From positions 29,564,329-29,628,328 of the forward strand of contig NC_133103.1 of assembly GCF_022965805.1 (NCBI RefSeq): DNA of 64,000 bases, in the 5' to 3' direction. The translations under genes were made by a program, and so were the position numbers. The notes beneath the pieces are model-generated. The model had not been told where the DNA came from. It saw nothing but the letters and a program-made list of their open reading frames with translations, and did not search any database. The stretch comes from Primulina eburnea. Lineage: Eukaryota > Streptophyta > Magnoliopsida > Lamiales > Gesneriaceae. Below, in pieces: positions 1 to 12,743 of this stretch (positions within the stretch are counted from its first letter, which is position 1; the number at the start of each line of letters is the position of its first letter).

Positions 1-2071
1 TCTCAGAATATTGGCTATACAATATCTCTATATACCAATCCAGAGCTCATAACAAGTCAATATGATTACCGGCTACCAAATCGGTTTACTCTAAATCAAT
101 TCAATATTCAAATTCTAGTTACAAATATCAACATTCGTCGTCTGACGTTGGCATATTTGGTTTGTCTCTCTTGTGCTGTTTTCATTTTCTTCTGAATCAG
201 CGGCATTTTTTTTGTCATATCTCTGATCATATCAGGTCCAATCTCAGGTGTCTCGGAGATACTATTCTAAAAAGAAGGTAATCTGCACTTCTTGTCGTAC
301 AATACTTCAAACGATGTTATTTCAGTACTCGTTTAATAACATTTGTTGTACGATAATTCTTACAATGATAACAAATCTTGTCAACTAGTGCTAAAATCAA
401 GCACTACAGCTCTAACTATATCTTCCAGTATCTGGATAGTCCGCTCTGACTATCCATCACTCTGTGAGTGGTATATGGAAGAACCTGCTATACACTCTGC
501 CAAACGTGCGAGGCTAACCAAAATCATGGTCTGATATAATCATCTCTCGGCACTTTGTGTAGTCTGATCACTTTTCTAACAGAAATCTCAGTAATCTAGT
601 CATACATGTACATCTTCATGTACGAAATAGAACCCGCAGACTTGGTCAGTTTGTCACTCTCAACTCATATCGATACTTCATCTAGGAAGTCTTGCAATAG
701 CTTCATCACGATATCCTTGGAAATGTGATCTCATTTCCATTCAGGAATCGATAAGCTATATAACCAATCTCCTAGTTCTTTCTTTCAGTCTTTCTCGGTC
801 GGCAATTCAGACATTTCAGTACAAACTATGCCACATCTGATCTCATCTGTTTCTATCAAAACTATCTTTTCAAATTATCATATACCAATTCAGTCATCAG
901 TAGGAATGTTGAATCGATTATTGTGCACTTCTGACAATATCTTGTCATTTCAAATCCAAAATATCTGGCACAACCCATCGGTTATTCACATCCAATGCAG
1001 TATCACATACCTGATATTCTAATCGATACCTTACTCTGACTATCGATAATCAAGTTCTGCCCATTCTAATCAACTTTCTGAACTGTTTTAACTCTCAAAA
1101 TCAGCTCTGGCTCGGCTTGAACGGTATCGAGTCTCAACTGTGTACAATCTGTATCAAATACTGCTCCAGAAAATAATCATTCTCAAGCAATTAAAAATAA
1201 CAATCATATACAGTAGCCTGCTAAACTCATGCAACTACAAATTTCTGACACTGATGTCGTTCTCAGCTAAATAATCACGGATTCACTGTGATAAAATCAA
1301 CAGATATATCATTTTCAGATATAACAAGCCCTGAATACAATCTATCTTAATCAAGATTCACAATTCAACAGTTTCTGTATACAACTTTCCAGTTCTCAGA
1401 ATATTCAATACAATACTCAGATATTTAACAAAATAAGTCATATTCTTTGAATATCCCAGAATATCATAGATCAATTATTCAGAGAATCATAAAATATTCT
1501 AAACACAGAGTTTATCAACTCACAACCATAACTGATACATCCCAAAGAGAAACACTCAATCAGATGTAACTCTCGGCTAGTAAATCTTCTACCTGATTTT
1601 TCAAATCCTTCAATTCAATCGGTATATTTCGGTACGGTGTTTTAAAATAAAACAGTAACTGATATCAAGTCAAGGATGAAATCAATCTCCCTGGCTAGAA
1701 TCAAATCCGGAGTCTCATTTGGGAAAAACATCAATAACTCTCATGTCACTAGCAAATCGGGCAATGGTGGACTTAATTTCAGTAAGTCAACTGAATACAT
1801 AAGGAGTCCCTCTACTCCTTGTTGTAATGATCGAGTCATAAATAATACGGATATCAAAGGAATTCTAAATCTAGAATCCTTACCGTACAATAATCCTTCT
1901 TCGGCCATTTCAGGTCTGAATCTTACCATCTTCCGGAATCAGTCTATGGTAACTCTGTACTTGATCAGTATATCAATATCAATAATGCAGTCATACTCAG
2001 ACAACACAAGTACAATACAAGCTAACTCAGTCTCATTCTCATCTCACTGTAGTATACGATGTTTCACATAG
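1..2071 (-). pseudogene. gypsy A pol remnant (protease-to-RT junction, integrase)
   Basis: Minus-strand conceptual translation, with many stops, gives in order: the segment before reverse transcriptase (1741-1929, RIPLISVLFMTRSLQQGVEG), a stretch like the RT N-terminus (LLAESYIRLSVSLWDVSV), then integrase pieces such as DKLTKSAGS, RLHKVP and a segment like IRDMTQKVQLIQKRM near 200. The RT catalytic core and most of RNase H are missing, so this is a deleted, mutated polyprotein. A and C have lost the same kinds of segment. No function is expected. Confidence 0.75.
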
Positions 2072-2201
2072 TTTACTGATATCAAAACTCTCTCCCCAAA
2101 CGGTAAAGAGATAAAATACTACAGCAGACACTGACTCAATAGATAAAGCATGCATCAATGAAGTTCATTCAGAAATCATACATAGGATGTACGAGAATCT
2201 C

Positions 2202-3326
2202 TCAATACATACACGGAATAATCATAAAAGAACAGTTACCTGCCACTATATCATCAAGTGCATCCTGGATTTGTTCCTCGGTCATTGTCACCACTTTGCC
2301 TTCCTTCTGGCCCTGGTTGTGTCTGAGTAGGGGTGGTTGGAAGGAGAGAACAACAGTCACTGATCCAGATGATTCTGCTTCTTGGAATGTTCGGGAACTT
2401 CTCTGTGGACATACTCTCGGCAAATGTCCTGATCGTTTGCAGATACGGTAACAACCAGTTACTTCTTGGCATTGCTCAGTGGGATGTCTCCCTCCGCAAG
2501 TGCTACAATAGACCCCGGTGTAACTCTGACTAGAACCACTGGAACTAGACGAACCGCTTCCTAACTTCTTGAACTGTTTCTTTTGGGCTTTCAAATAGTC
2601 TTTCTTTCCACCACTGCTACTACCAGTCTCAAGTCCGAGAGGTGGTTGTTGTGGTCTCGATGCTGGAGGCACAAACAAAGCTCCTTTCTGTCTCATTAGA
2701 CTGGCTTCGGCTCTCTTGGCTCTACTCAGAGCATCAGCAAAATTATAGGGTCGGCCTGTGTTTACCAATGTTAATATCTCAGGATTCAATCCCTTAACAA
2801 ACTGATCAGTCACAGCTTCCTCATTCTCAGCCACGTGAGGAGAAAAACGTAGCAAGGTAGAAAATTGAGCAACATATTCTTCAATGTTTAACTGATCCTG
2901 TTTCAAATTTTCAAATTCTGTCCTCTTATCTTCTCGGTATGAAATTGGGAAAAACATCCGATAAAATTCAGCTTTGAAGATCTCCCACGTAATCACAGTA
3001 CCACGTTTTTCTAAGGATTCTTTGGTTGCAATCCAACATCTCTTTGCGACCTCCTGTAACTGATGCCCAATCAGTTTAACTATACGTTCATCTGGGTACT
3101 CAAGTGAATCAAACAATATCTCTATGTCATTTATCCAGTTTTCACACTCAACAGTCGTCTCAGTACCCATCAGAATCGGCGGTGTCAATGATTGAAACCT
3201 CTTCAACTGTATTTCCATCGGAGTTTCGGACACATCCTTCTGATCAATCAAGTTACTATCTCTGTTCTGGGATTCTTCGAGGAGGTATATCTGATGATCA
3301 CAAGAGTTAGCAATCACATGAGACAA
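2202..3326 (-). CDS. gypsy A Gag (retrotransposon gag domain, defective zinc knuckle)
   Basis: Open frame of 374 residues encoding the capsid/nucleocapsid precursor of a chromovirus-type gypsy element. The capsid-like retrotrans_gag region covers roughly residues 40-200 and includes WEIFKAEFYRMFFP and LNIEEYVAQFSTLLRF. A Ser/Gly-rich linker follows, then a first Cys/His cluster (CSTCGGRHPTEQC) and a second knuckle. In the second knuckle the spacing is CX3C (CYRICKRSGHLPRVC) where CX2C is expected, so metal binding is doubtful. The frame is open although pol is ruined. The true start is uncertain; the conserved region begins near METQLK-like residues at about position 37. The homologous gag of element C lies at 10434-11318. 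Confidence 0.8.
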   Translation of the reverse strand: MSHVIANSCDHQIYLLEESQNRDSNLIDQKDVSETPMEIQLKRFQSLTPPILMGTETTVECENWINDIEILFDSLEYPDERIVKLIGHQLQEVAKRCWIATKESLEKRGTVITWEIFKAEFYRMFFPISYREDKRTEFENLKQDQLNIEEYVAQFSTLLRFSPHVAENEEAVTDQFVKGLNPEILTLVNTGRPYNFADALSRAKRAEASLMRQKGALFVPPASRPQQPPLGLETGSSSGGKKDYLKAQKKQFKKLGSGSSSSSGSSQSYTGVYCSTCGGRHPTEQCQEVTGCYRICKRSGHLPRVCPQRSSRTFQEAESSGSVTVVLSFQPPLLRHNQGQKEGKVVTMTEEQIQDALDDIVAGNCSFMIIPCMY

Positions 3327-3591
3327 ATCCGTCTCAGTCCCTTTCTGATCAGCTTACATCTGATCAAGAATTAGTTCTGATACAATCTCAAATAATACTC
3401 ATTATCAAATCAACTCAGATATTCAGGTAACATGTATCTTCAAAAAAAGTAAACACATATTGCAATATCAGCATATACAATGTAATTCAAAATTATAATA
3501 AATCACATGCTAGCAATCACATGAAAGGAAAGAACTCATTCTACCCCGCTCACTATCTTCTATCTCAGTTTCAAGAACCTACAGTTCTAGA

Positions 3592-3609
3592 CCTATGGCT
3601 CTGATACCA
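3592..3609 (-). promoter_or_regulatory. Primer-binding site of element A (initiator Met tRNA type)
   Basis: On the minus strand TGGTATCAGAGCCATAGG begins five bases after the LTR end. TGGTATCAGAGC is the usual plant initiator-methionine tRNA primer site. It fixes the LTR boundary and the minus orientation of the element. Confidence 0.85.
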
Positions 3610-4874
3610 CCTGCTGTGGGGACCCGGACGCTAATCATGTTCTTAATCATTATTAATGTCAAATATAACAATTAAGAAAAGTGGGACTAAAATTTTTTTT
3701 AAAAAAAATATAAATGCGGAAACGTAATAGTAATCTATCTGATATACATTTCAATATCAAAGTACAAGTCATGTACTAGATGTCTCTATCTCAACTAGGT
3801 TCAACGACTATACATCCAGTGCTGAATAATATTCTGCTTCTGGGCCCGGATCTCCACGCTAACTATAATACCTCATTCTCTTCCTGATCCTGGTCCTGTC
3901 CCACCTCTTGTTATGCACACATACAAACAAGACAATAGCCGGATAACTCCGGAAAGAATTACATTCCCAGTATAAATCATGTATACATGCATTTCATATA
4001 AACAGATATAACAGCATGAAAAGATATTCATAGCATGTATCAAAATCAGAAACATGAATCAATACAAACTCTGAATCACACTCCGTAACTCTTCGACTCA
4101 CATGAATCAATGCAACTCTGAATCACACTCTGTGACTCTGACTCGACTCATCCTAATCTAGGGATCCCGATCTGAATAAGAACAAACACCCACTTACATT
4201 CCCGATCGGGGTGGTGGTACGTTCTTATTCACGGACTTTGGCTCTTTCCATATCGAATATCAGTAATAGAAAAAACTCCAATTCTATCCACTTTGATATA
4301 ACCAAAAATCCGGTGTCTGGGTGAATCAGCCACAGACTAGGCACATCCGCCCTGGCATATCGGCCAATCATCTAGGCATATTAGCCCTGGCATATCCTGC
4401 CAAACTTCTGTGACAATGTGCAATGGCTCAGTGACGATTCCATCACTATTCTGGTACCTTTGTCAAGAGATTAATCGTCAACGACTAGGCGCATCCGCCT
4501 ATGACTCAATATATAAATCAATAGAACAAAGATATCAATCACATCAATTGCAAATATCAATGCAATAAAATGAAGTATGTGATTTTGGGAAACTCAAGTC
4601 GAATTGGACTCGAGTTGTGCAATCTCGCATCAACCTCAATTTATACATTTCGTTTCGTTCTGTCGGTCTGATTCTGTCGAAGTCTCAATCTCATTGCCTG
4701 TAAAATTGATGTCCAGTCGAAGCCTGCATCGCTAGAAACACAGTACTGAAGTCAGATTACAAATCAGACGGACGGATTTTGCGTAATGTTCAAATTCTCG
4801 CCGTAAGGAACTTGGAGCCTTTCCCTTCGGTTTCCTTTCTTTCTGAATTCTGAAGAATTGTAGGATATGTATGT

Positions 4875-4977
<103 letters not shown>

Positions 4978-5020
4978 ATGCATGTAAAGAAACTTGGCTC
5001 ACTTCTTTGCAATACACGTC

Positions 5021-5200
5021 TCGCGCTCGGGCGGTCATAAAGTTCCGCTCGGGCACGGAACGTTCGGCCGCCGCAAATTAAACAATCGCGCTCAGGCGGT
5101 CAAAAATATCCGCCCGGGCGAAGAAGGTACGGCCTTCTTGTATTATTGAATGGCGCTCGGGCGGTCAAAAACTTCCGCCCGGGCGCGTAACATTCGGCCC
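5021..5200. repeat. GC-rich inverted-repeat array in LTR A
   Basis: Three approximate units of about 65 bp. Each has a left arm like GCGCTCGGGCGGT and a right arm like CCGCCCGGGCGC separated by 8-10 AT-rich bases, so each could form a strong hairpin. It lies in the U3 part of the LTR in element orientation, the same relative place as the ACCGC-GGGT-GCGGT array in the S1-S3 LTRs. Confidence 0.8.
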
Positions 5201-5318
5201 AAAATGTTGTGTAATTCCTATGCCTTGCCCAATCTGGTCTCGGGATACTCTGTCTATATTCATATCAGTTCAAGATCAATAATCTCAGATTAACAGGATC
5301 AAAATCTCGAGCATTAGA

Positions 5319-5808
5319 GTATCTGACCGAGATCCTAAGTTTACTTCCTCATTTTGGAAGAGTTTGCATTCAGCGATGGGTACGAAGTTGTTTTTTAGCA
5401 CAGCTTTCCACCCACAGACAGATAGTCAGTCCCTGAGAGTTATCCAGATTTTGGAGTATCTTCTCCGTGCATGTGTCCTCGATTTCTCAGGAAGTTGGGA
5501 ATCAAAGTTGTCATTGGTGGAGTTTACCTATAACAACAGTTTTCAGTCGTCTATAGGTATGGCTCTATATGAAGCAGTCTACGGTCGTAAATGTAGATCT
5601 CCTATTCATTGAGATGAAGTAGGGGAGATATCAGAATTAGGTCCGGAGATTGTGCAGCAGACTGCTGATATAGTAGTCAAAATCCGTGATAAGATGAGAA
5701 CTGCTCAGGGTAGACAGAAGAGTTATGCGGATCAGAGGAGGAGAGATCTAGAGTTTACTGTTGGTGACCATGTTTTCGAGAAGATAGCACCGATGAAAGG
5801 TGTCATGC
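5319..5808 (+). pseudogene. gypsy B integrase, central part
   Basis: Reads VSDRDPKFTSSFWKSL, then FHPQTDSQS (catalytic-core region), LEYLLRACVLDF, YGRKCRSPIH, a TGA where Trp is usual, then RTAQGRQKSYAD and VGDHVF. This spans the second catalytic Asp and the core C-terminal half of a gypsy integrase. In the HPQTD block the family's usual GQSERT reads SQSLRV, so the catalytic Glu position is altered. Interrupted by insertion of C after ...KGVM. Confidence 0.85.
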
Positions 5809-7501
5809 TGTAGGGACCCGGACGTTAATCATGTTTTTAATCATCATTGGGACTAATTAATCAATTATAATAAACAGGGTCTAATTTTTTTTTAAAAATA
5901 ATGCAGAACTTAGTGACATAAAAACATATATACATCTCCGTATATAAAAGTACAAGTCTTGTACCACATACATTTATTCAACTAAGGTTTAACATCTAAT
6001 GTCAAGCGTCCAACCCTATATCTAATCCAAGTCCGGAGCCTCCACTCTAATCACGATCTCTCTCTTCATCTTCGTGACCCTGAACCTGTCCCACCTGTTG
6101 TCATGTACACATACAGACAAGACAACAGCCGGATAATTCCGGTGAGAATATAATCCCAGTATAAATCAACGAAACATGCAATCATATAAACAAATATAAA
6201 GCATGTAACAGGTAACAACAATATGTATCAAAATCTGAAACATAATTAATCACAGATTGTCGACAATACTCATAACTCTACAATTCAGACTAGACTCAAT
6301 CCTAGTCTAGGGATCCCGGTTTCCAGATGTTGGTGTTACTATATCGACCAACAGTAATAGAAAAGACTCCAGTTCTATCCACGTCAATATAGTATCGATC
6401 ACCAGTAATAGAAGAAGCTCTGATTATATCCACATCGGTATAGTATTGATCAACAGTAATAGAAGAAACTCCAATTCTATCCACATCGATATGACATCGA
6501 TCATCAGTAATAGAAGAAGTTATAGTTATATCCACATCGATACGGTACCGATCACCAGTAATAGAAAAGCTCTAATTCTATCCACATCGATAACCAATCC
6601 TCTGGTGACAGACTATGGCACTGTTGCCAATACACTATCTTATGACATCGTGCAATGTGCCCGTGGCGATCCCCCCACTATCAGGCACTTCTGTCATAAG
6701 ATTACTCTTCTAATACCTGCTAACTATAAATCAAGAGAACAAGTACATCAATCAAATCAGTGCAATATCAATGCAATAAAGTAATGTATGTGATTTAGGG
6801 AAATTCAAGTCTAAATCGACTTAAGTCGGTCTCCCAATACCACATTGACTTATACCTTTATCTTCTCGGTCGGACGAAGACGAAGTCTCACCTTCAACTC
6901 TGTCCATACCCAATCTGGAAATGACAATATAAAACAGGCACAATATCAATATCAAATTCCATTCAAGTCATGACATTGATTAAAACTCATTCTATATCAA
7001 ATTCGGCGTCATAACGGTGCAATTTCGGTATCCCGATAAATCAAATACCAATCAATTAGTATCAACAACTCATAATTCCCAACAATACCAAGCCAAAACA
7101 TAATAAATCCACACCTCCAAGTTTCGGCCCACAATCTGAATTTTTACAAAAATTGTATATGGCATCCGATCAACGATCCAAACCATTAAGGAAGCTAGCC
7201 ATGGATACTCTCGGTTTTCCCCCATGTCAATTCTGAATTTCAAGTGAATGATGACACGTTCAAGGGATGGCCAAGACAAGTGTCCCACTTAAATTTCCAT
7301 ATTTGCACTTTAGTCCCTCAACTTTTCACTAATTGCAAATTGGCCCTCGCTCAATCTTTTTAATCCATTTCAATCCTACATAATTCCATTTCAATCCTAA
7401 ATAATTGCAAACATCTTGGAATATAATTCAACACTCCAAAAGTTTCCAATTACATACTCTCGGATTAAAATAATATCATCTTTATTATCTCGGGCCTTAC
7501 A
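5809..7501 (-). repeat. 3' LTR of gypsy element C (1693 bp)
   Basis: Runs from TGTAGGGACC to GGGCCTTACA. The adjoining bases 7502-7515 read on the minus strand as a purine-rich polypurine tract just before TGTAAGG. Compared with the 5' LTR copy it lacks about 205 bp, equivalent to roughly 11805-12009. It includes short minus-strand frames with no coding support. Confidence 0.88.
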
Positions 7502-10433
7502 TTTCTCCCCCTCTAAGATACGATTTCGTCCTCGAAATCACAAGTAATCAAGTCAGATATCAACACGAAACTTATACAAGAGGTAAATCAGAAAACTTAT
7601 CTCAATGAATCAATTCTGAAATTTCAATCTCATATCAGATTCTGTCTTTCAGATAGTCTCATTGACCTACTGACAATCTTACTGTGTTTTCAACAATAGA
7701 ATAATCTTCCTTCTGAAATATTTTTCTTTTATGGATCTCTAATTCCAATCTGGAATAAGAATTCAAGAAGTATAATATCGTAATACCCCCTTAAAATAAC
7801 TATAATAAAATCAGTCTCACAATACTGGCTGTATAACATCCGTATATACTAATTCATAGCTCATAATAAATCAATACTATCATTTGTTACCAAATCGTTT
7901 TATCCCATTCAAGGATATATTAAATCTTCGGCATCAAATACCAATTGTCACCATCCGACATCGGCATATTAAGTCTGTCCGGTCTGAGCTATCTTCATTC
8001 TCTTCTGAATTAGCTACATTTTCTTTGTCATATCTTTGACCGTATCAGATCCTATCTCAGGTATCTCTGAGATATTATTCCTATACCAAAGAATTTTGCA
8101 GTACTCACTGTACAATGTGTCGTCTGTAACTACCTCATTATCCATCTGGTAATTTGATAACTATTATCGTACAATAATTCACACAGCAACAATATGCCAT
8201 ATCAACTAGTGCTAGCATCCAGCACTGCAGCTCCTTGGATAACTTCCAATATCTAGATAGTACACTCTAGCTATCTGTCAGTCGGTGGATAATATAAGAA
8301 AGAGCTCATAGCATATTCTGTCATGAGTACAAATTCAATCAAAATTCACAATCTGCTATAGTCTACTTCTACATTCTGGTTACTCTGACCACTTCTCTGA
8401 TATCAATCTGTGTCATTTGGTCATGTTTGTACGTTATCTGGTACAAATTAATAGATATAGATTGAACAATCTGTCAACCACAATCATATCACATCACAAT
8501 CTGGAAAGTATTACAATGATTTATTACAAAATTCATCGAAATATACTTCCCATGTCTAGTCAGAAATATACAAATTCTGTAATAAATCTTCTGATTTCTA
8601 TCTTTCTGTCTTCATTTATTGGCAATTCAGGCATATCAGTACAAATTCTGCCAACATTCTAGTATATATTCTGCCACTACTGATTTAATCTGTCTATATC
8701 AAAAACTATCTGTTCGAATTATCATACACTTTCTGTTACCTGAATGAATACTGAATCCATTTCTGTGCGCTTCAGACACTATCTGTCATTTCAAATTCGA
8801 AATATTTGGTGTAAACAAATCAGTTAATAATATAAATTAAAGAAAAATACCTACCTGATATTCGGTTCTGATTATCGATATCAAATTCTGTTGTACAAAT
8901 CTGAAACATTTGACCTCACAAGATAATCATTCTCATACAATAAAGGTCACATACCTGCTACTCTGCTCGATACTGCTCTGATTATCGAAATCGAATTCTG
9001 AACATTCTGATCAAATTTCTGGACTGCTGTAATTCTCGAATCCAACTCTGATTCGGTTTGAACGGTATATAATCTCAACGGTTCACAAAAATCTGTATCA
9101 GACACTGACTCAAAATAATAGTACTATCGAATCAGATTCGAAATATCAATAATCTATACTGATCTAGTGAGTTCAGTAAACTCATAAAATTGCAATTTCT
9201 GGCAATACTGTCAATTCTGACTAATCAATCATATCTTCATGTCACTCAGATCAACTGCTAAATATCATCTGCAAATATAATATACCCCCAAACAATATAA
9301 GCTGTCTCAAATACTGTTTTAGAACAGTAACCATACTCAAGCAGATACAAAACAACAATCGTATAAGATAATCTGCCAACTCAGAGCAAAAATAAAATTT
9401 CTGACATTTCTGAAATTTCTGATATTTCTGATATCGGTATCATTCTCAGTCACTGATCATGATCTCAACTGTGTCAAAATCAATCGGTATACTAACTTCA
9501 GATATTGCATATTCTGAATACAATCTGTTTCAAGCAGGATTCATATCTGAATAATTTCTGTATACAGTAATCACAGTTCTCAGAGTATTCAATACAATCT
9601 TCAGATGTTCGATTCAATCAATCAGATACTGCAAGTATATCAACATATCATAGATACAACAAGCATGAAATCAACAGAATATCCTTGAACATACTGAAAC
9701 ATGCCCAAGAGAAACACTAAATCAGCTGTAACTCCTGGTCGGTACTCTTCTACTGATCTTTCAATTCTTTCAATTCATTCTGTATCAGTCTGTACATTCA
9801 ATGTCATTCTGTGCTGAATTTTAAAGCACAAACAGTACCTGGTATCGATTCAATTCTGAAATTTATCTTTCTGATACAAAGCAAATCTGAAATCTTATCT
9901 GGGCAAACATCCGCCAACTCGTACATCACTGGCAAATCTTCCAATGCTAGACTCGATTTTAGTACATCTACTGAATACATAAGGATACCATCTGTTCCTT
10001 TCTGTATCAATCGAGTCATAGAAAGCACAGATATCAAAGGAATTCTAGATCTAGAATCCTTACCGTAGAATCTCTACTCAACAGCCCTATCTGGTCTGAA
10101 TTTTATACTCTCCTGAAAGGTATCTACAATAGTTCTGTACTTTTTCAGCATATTAATATCAATAATGCAGTCAAATCAGAAAACACAAGTACATGATAAT
10201 CTAACTCAATCTTATTCTCATCTTACTGTAGTATATATCATTTCACAGAAATCTCTAATATCAATCTTTCTTTCCCAAAAACTAAGAGAATCAATACTAC
10301 AGTAAATACAGACCCAACAGGTACAGCATATATCAATGCAACTCAGTCAAAGATAATCATCGAAAATGCATTAGTATATATATCAATACATATGAAACAT
10401 AATCATAAAAGAACAGTACCTGCCACTATATCA
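7502..10433 (-). pseudogene. gypsy C pol remnant
   Basis: Minus-strand translation with many stops. The region before RT at 9804-10037 (ISVLSMTRLIQKGTDGILMY, then LADVCPDKISDLL) is clear. Integrase C-terminal pieces such as IPEIGSDTVKDMTKKM lie near 8000, and an FRGRN-like tail plus polypurine tract lie next to the 3' LTR. The RT core and most of integrase are deleted or unrecognisable. Confidence 0.7.
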
Positions 10434-11318
10434 TCAAGTGCCTCTTGGGTCTGTTCCTCGATCACCACACCCAGATGATCCAGCTCCCTGAAATCTGCGG
10501 GAACCTCTCTGTGGACAGACTCTTGCAAAAGGTCCAGACTGTCGACAGATATTGCAACTACCTGTCACTCCCTGGCATTGCTCCATGGGATGTCTTCCTC
10601 CGCACATTCTGTAGTAAACTCCAGTATAACTCGGGCTCGAACAACTGGAACTAGAGGAACCACTCCCTAACTTCTTGAATGGCTTCTTTCGAGCTTTCAG
10701 CAAATCTTGCTTTCCACTCGTGCTGCCGCGATCAAATCGGAGAGGGGATTGTTGTGTCTGGGGTTACATCGCACACACCCTTTTTAGTTGTCTAATCAGA
10801 CTTGCCTCCGCTCTCTTTGCTCTACTCAAAGTATCAGCAAAATGGTAAGGTCACTGCATATTCATCAATGCAACTATCTCCGAGTTCAATCCTCTGATGA
10901 ACTGATCCACTACAGCTTCATCATTCCCAATTACATGAGGAGCAAAACGCAGTAGAGTAGAGAATTTAGCCACATATTCTTCAATATTCAGTCGACCTTG
11001 TCTCAAATTCTCCAACTCTGCTTTCTTATCCTCTCGGTACGAAACTGAGAAAAATCTTCGATAAAATTCAGTTCTGAATATTTCCCACGAAATCACTGTA
11101 CCTCTCTGTTCTAACATTCTTTTACTTGAAATCCACCAACTCCTGGCAGTTTCTTGTAACTGGTTAGGCACCATTTTAACTTTCTGTTCATCTGTACAAT
11201 CAAGTAAATCAAACAGTATTTCTATGTCATCGAACCAGTTCTCACAATCTTCAGACGTCTCAATACCACTCAGAATCGGCGGTTGAAATAACTGAAACTC
11301 TTTCAACTGTATTTCCAT
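10434..11318 (-). pseudogene. gypsy C gag remnant
   Basis: Two frames cover one gag. Residues like WEIFRTEFYRRFFSVSYRED and LNIEEYVAKFSTLLRFAPHV (10851-11318) are the capsid-like domain and match gag A closely. 10434-10703 holds the Ser/Gly-rich linker, a CRMCGGRHPMEQC-like cluster and a zinc knuckle reading CNICRQSGPFARVC, where the zinc-binding His is replaced by Pro. Stops and a frameshift near 10740-10850 separate the parts. Confidence 0.82.
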
Positions 11319-11473
11319 ATGAGTTTCTGATACATCTATCTGTTCAGTCGAAGTACTACCCCTTTCTGGAATTCTCCGTGGAGGTATATCTGCTTATCAA
11401 AACATTAGTACTCAAATACTACAAATCTATTCCAGTCTTTCTCTGATCATCTTACTGCTGATCGATAATCACC

Positions 11474-12326
11474 TTTATACCTTTATCTTCTCGGTCGGAC
11501 GAAGACGAAGTCTCACCTTCAACTCTGTCCATACCCAATCTGGAAATGACAATATAAAACAGGCACAATATCAATATCAAATTCCATTCAAGTTATGACA
11601 TTGATTAAAACTCATTCTATATCAAATTCGGCGGCATAACGGTGCAATTTCGGTATCCCGATAAATCAAATACCAATCAATTAATATCAACAACTCATAA
11701 TTCCCAACAATACCAAGCCAAAACATAATAAATCCACACCTCCAAGTTTCGGCCCACAATCTGAATTTTTACAAAAATTGTATACGACATCCGATCAACG
11801 ATCCGTTTACGGTGTTATGATCTCTATCTACTCAAGAACACATTGCACCAATAAAATCCATAATTCCCCAACATATTATTTTCGAAACTTTTGGAAATGG
11901 ATGAAAATTACCTCCCCTTGAAGCTCTTAAGGTAAGGATCAAGAATCTATACTTGGATTAATAAGTTGATGGTTGGATGTTGCAAAATGAAGCTTTGAAA
12001 ATAAAATAAAAACCATTAAGGAAGCTAGCCATGGATACTCTCGGTTTTCCCCCATGTCAATTCTGAATTTAAAGTGAATGATGACACGTTCAAGGGATGG
12101 CCAAGACAAGTGTCCCACTTAAATTTCCATTTTTGCACTTTAGTCCCTCAACTTTTCACTAATTGCAAATTGACCCCCGCTCAATCTTGTTAATTCAATC
12201 CTAAATAATTCCATTTCAATCCTAAATAATTGCAAACATCTTGGAATATAATTCAACAGTCCAAAAGTTTCTAATTACATACTCTCGGATTAAAATAATA
12301 TCATCTTTATTATCTCGAGCCTTACA
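11474..12326 (-). repeat. 5' LTR of gypsy element C, truncated (853 bp)
   Basis: Matches 6849-7501 of the 3' LTR from ATACCTTTATCTTCTCGG to the terminal CTTACA. It contains about 205 bp (near 11805-12009) absent from the other copy. The remaining part of the LTR and the primer site are deleted, so the junction with the gag leader is at about 11473. Confidence 0.85.
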
Positions 12327-12331
12327 CAGTC

Positions 12332-12743
12332 GGTTCGGGAAGAAAGGAAAACTCAGTCCGAGATCCATTGGACCATTTGAGATTCTCGACAGAGTTGGGA
12401 CATTAGCTTATCGTGTTGCTCTTCCGCCAAATCTGACCGGAGTACGCAACGTGTTTCATGTCTCTATGTTGAGGAAGTATATGGCGAATCCATCGCATGC
12501 TTGAACTTTGAACCGTTGCAGCTCACTCCGAACCTGGCATATGCAGAAATACCAGTGAAAATCTTAGACAGGCAGGAGAAAAAGTTTCGGAACAAAATGG
12601 TCAAGCTAGTGAAAGTCAAATGGCTTAATCTTTCGGAGGAGGAAGCTACGTGGGAATCTAAGCCAGAGATGAAGAGTCTTTATCCCGAGTTATTCGATAA
12701 GTTTTAATTTCGGGGACGAAATTTCTTTTAAGGGAGGGAGAGT
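12332..12743 (+). pseudogene. gypsy B integrase C-terminus with chromodomain-like tail, plus polypurine tract
   Basis: Resumes the integrase frame with FGKKGKLSPRSIGPFEILD and NVFHVSMLRKYMANPSHA. A one-base shift near 12500 moves the frame to NFEPLQLTPNLAYAEIPVKI and then KLVKVKWLNLSEEEATWES, a chromodomain-like C-terminus typical of chromoviruses (Tekay/Del type). The frame ends at 12707. A purine-rich tract (AAGGGAGGGAGAGT, about 12729-12743) directly precedes the 3' LTR. Confidence 0.85.

Larger units (their letters stand above)
5809..12326 (-). mobile_element. Ty3/gypsy element C, decayed, inserted in B
   Basis: Bounded by TGTAGGGACC on the left and ...GAGCCTTACA on the right. B's coding frame is continuous across it (GTC ATG CGG TTC) if one copy of the target CATGC is kept; the right copy reads CAGTC, two bases different. 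On the minus strand the order is truncated 5' LTR (11474-12326), gag remnant, pol remnant, 3' LTR (5809-7501). The primer site and about 1 kb of the 5' LTR are deleted. It belongs to the same broad family as A. Confidence 0.88.

Noticed and set aside
3592..3609. Possible tRNA genes near TGGTATCAGAGCC sequences (also 31428, 61720)
   Set aside because: These match only the 3' end of a tRNA and sit next to LTRs; they are primer-binding sites.
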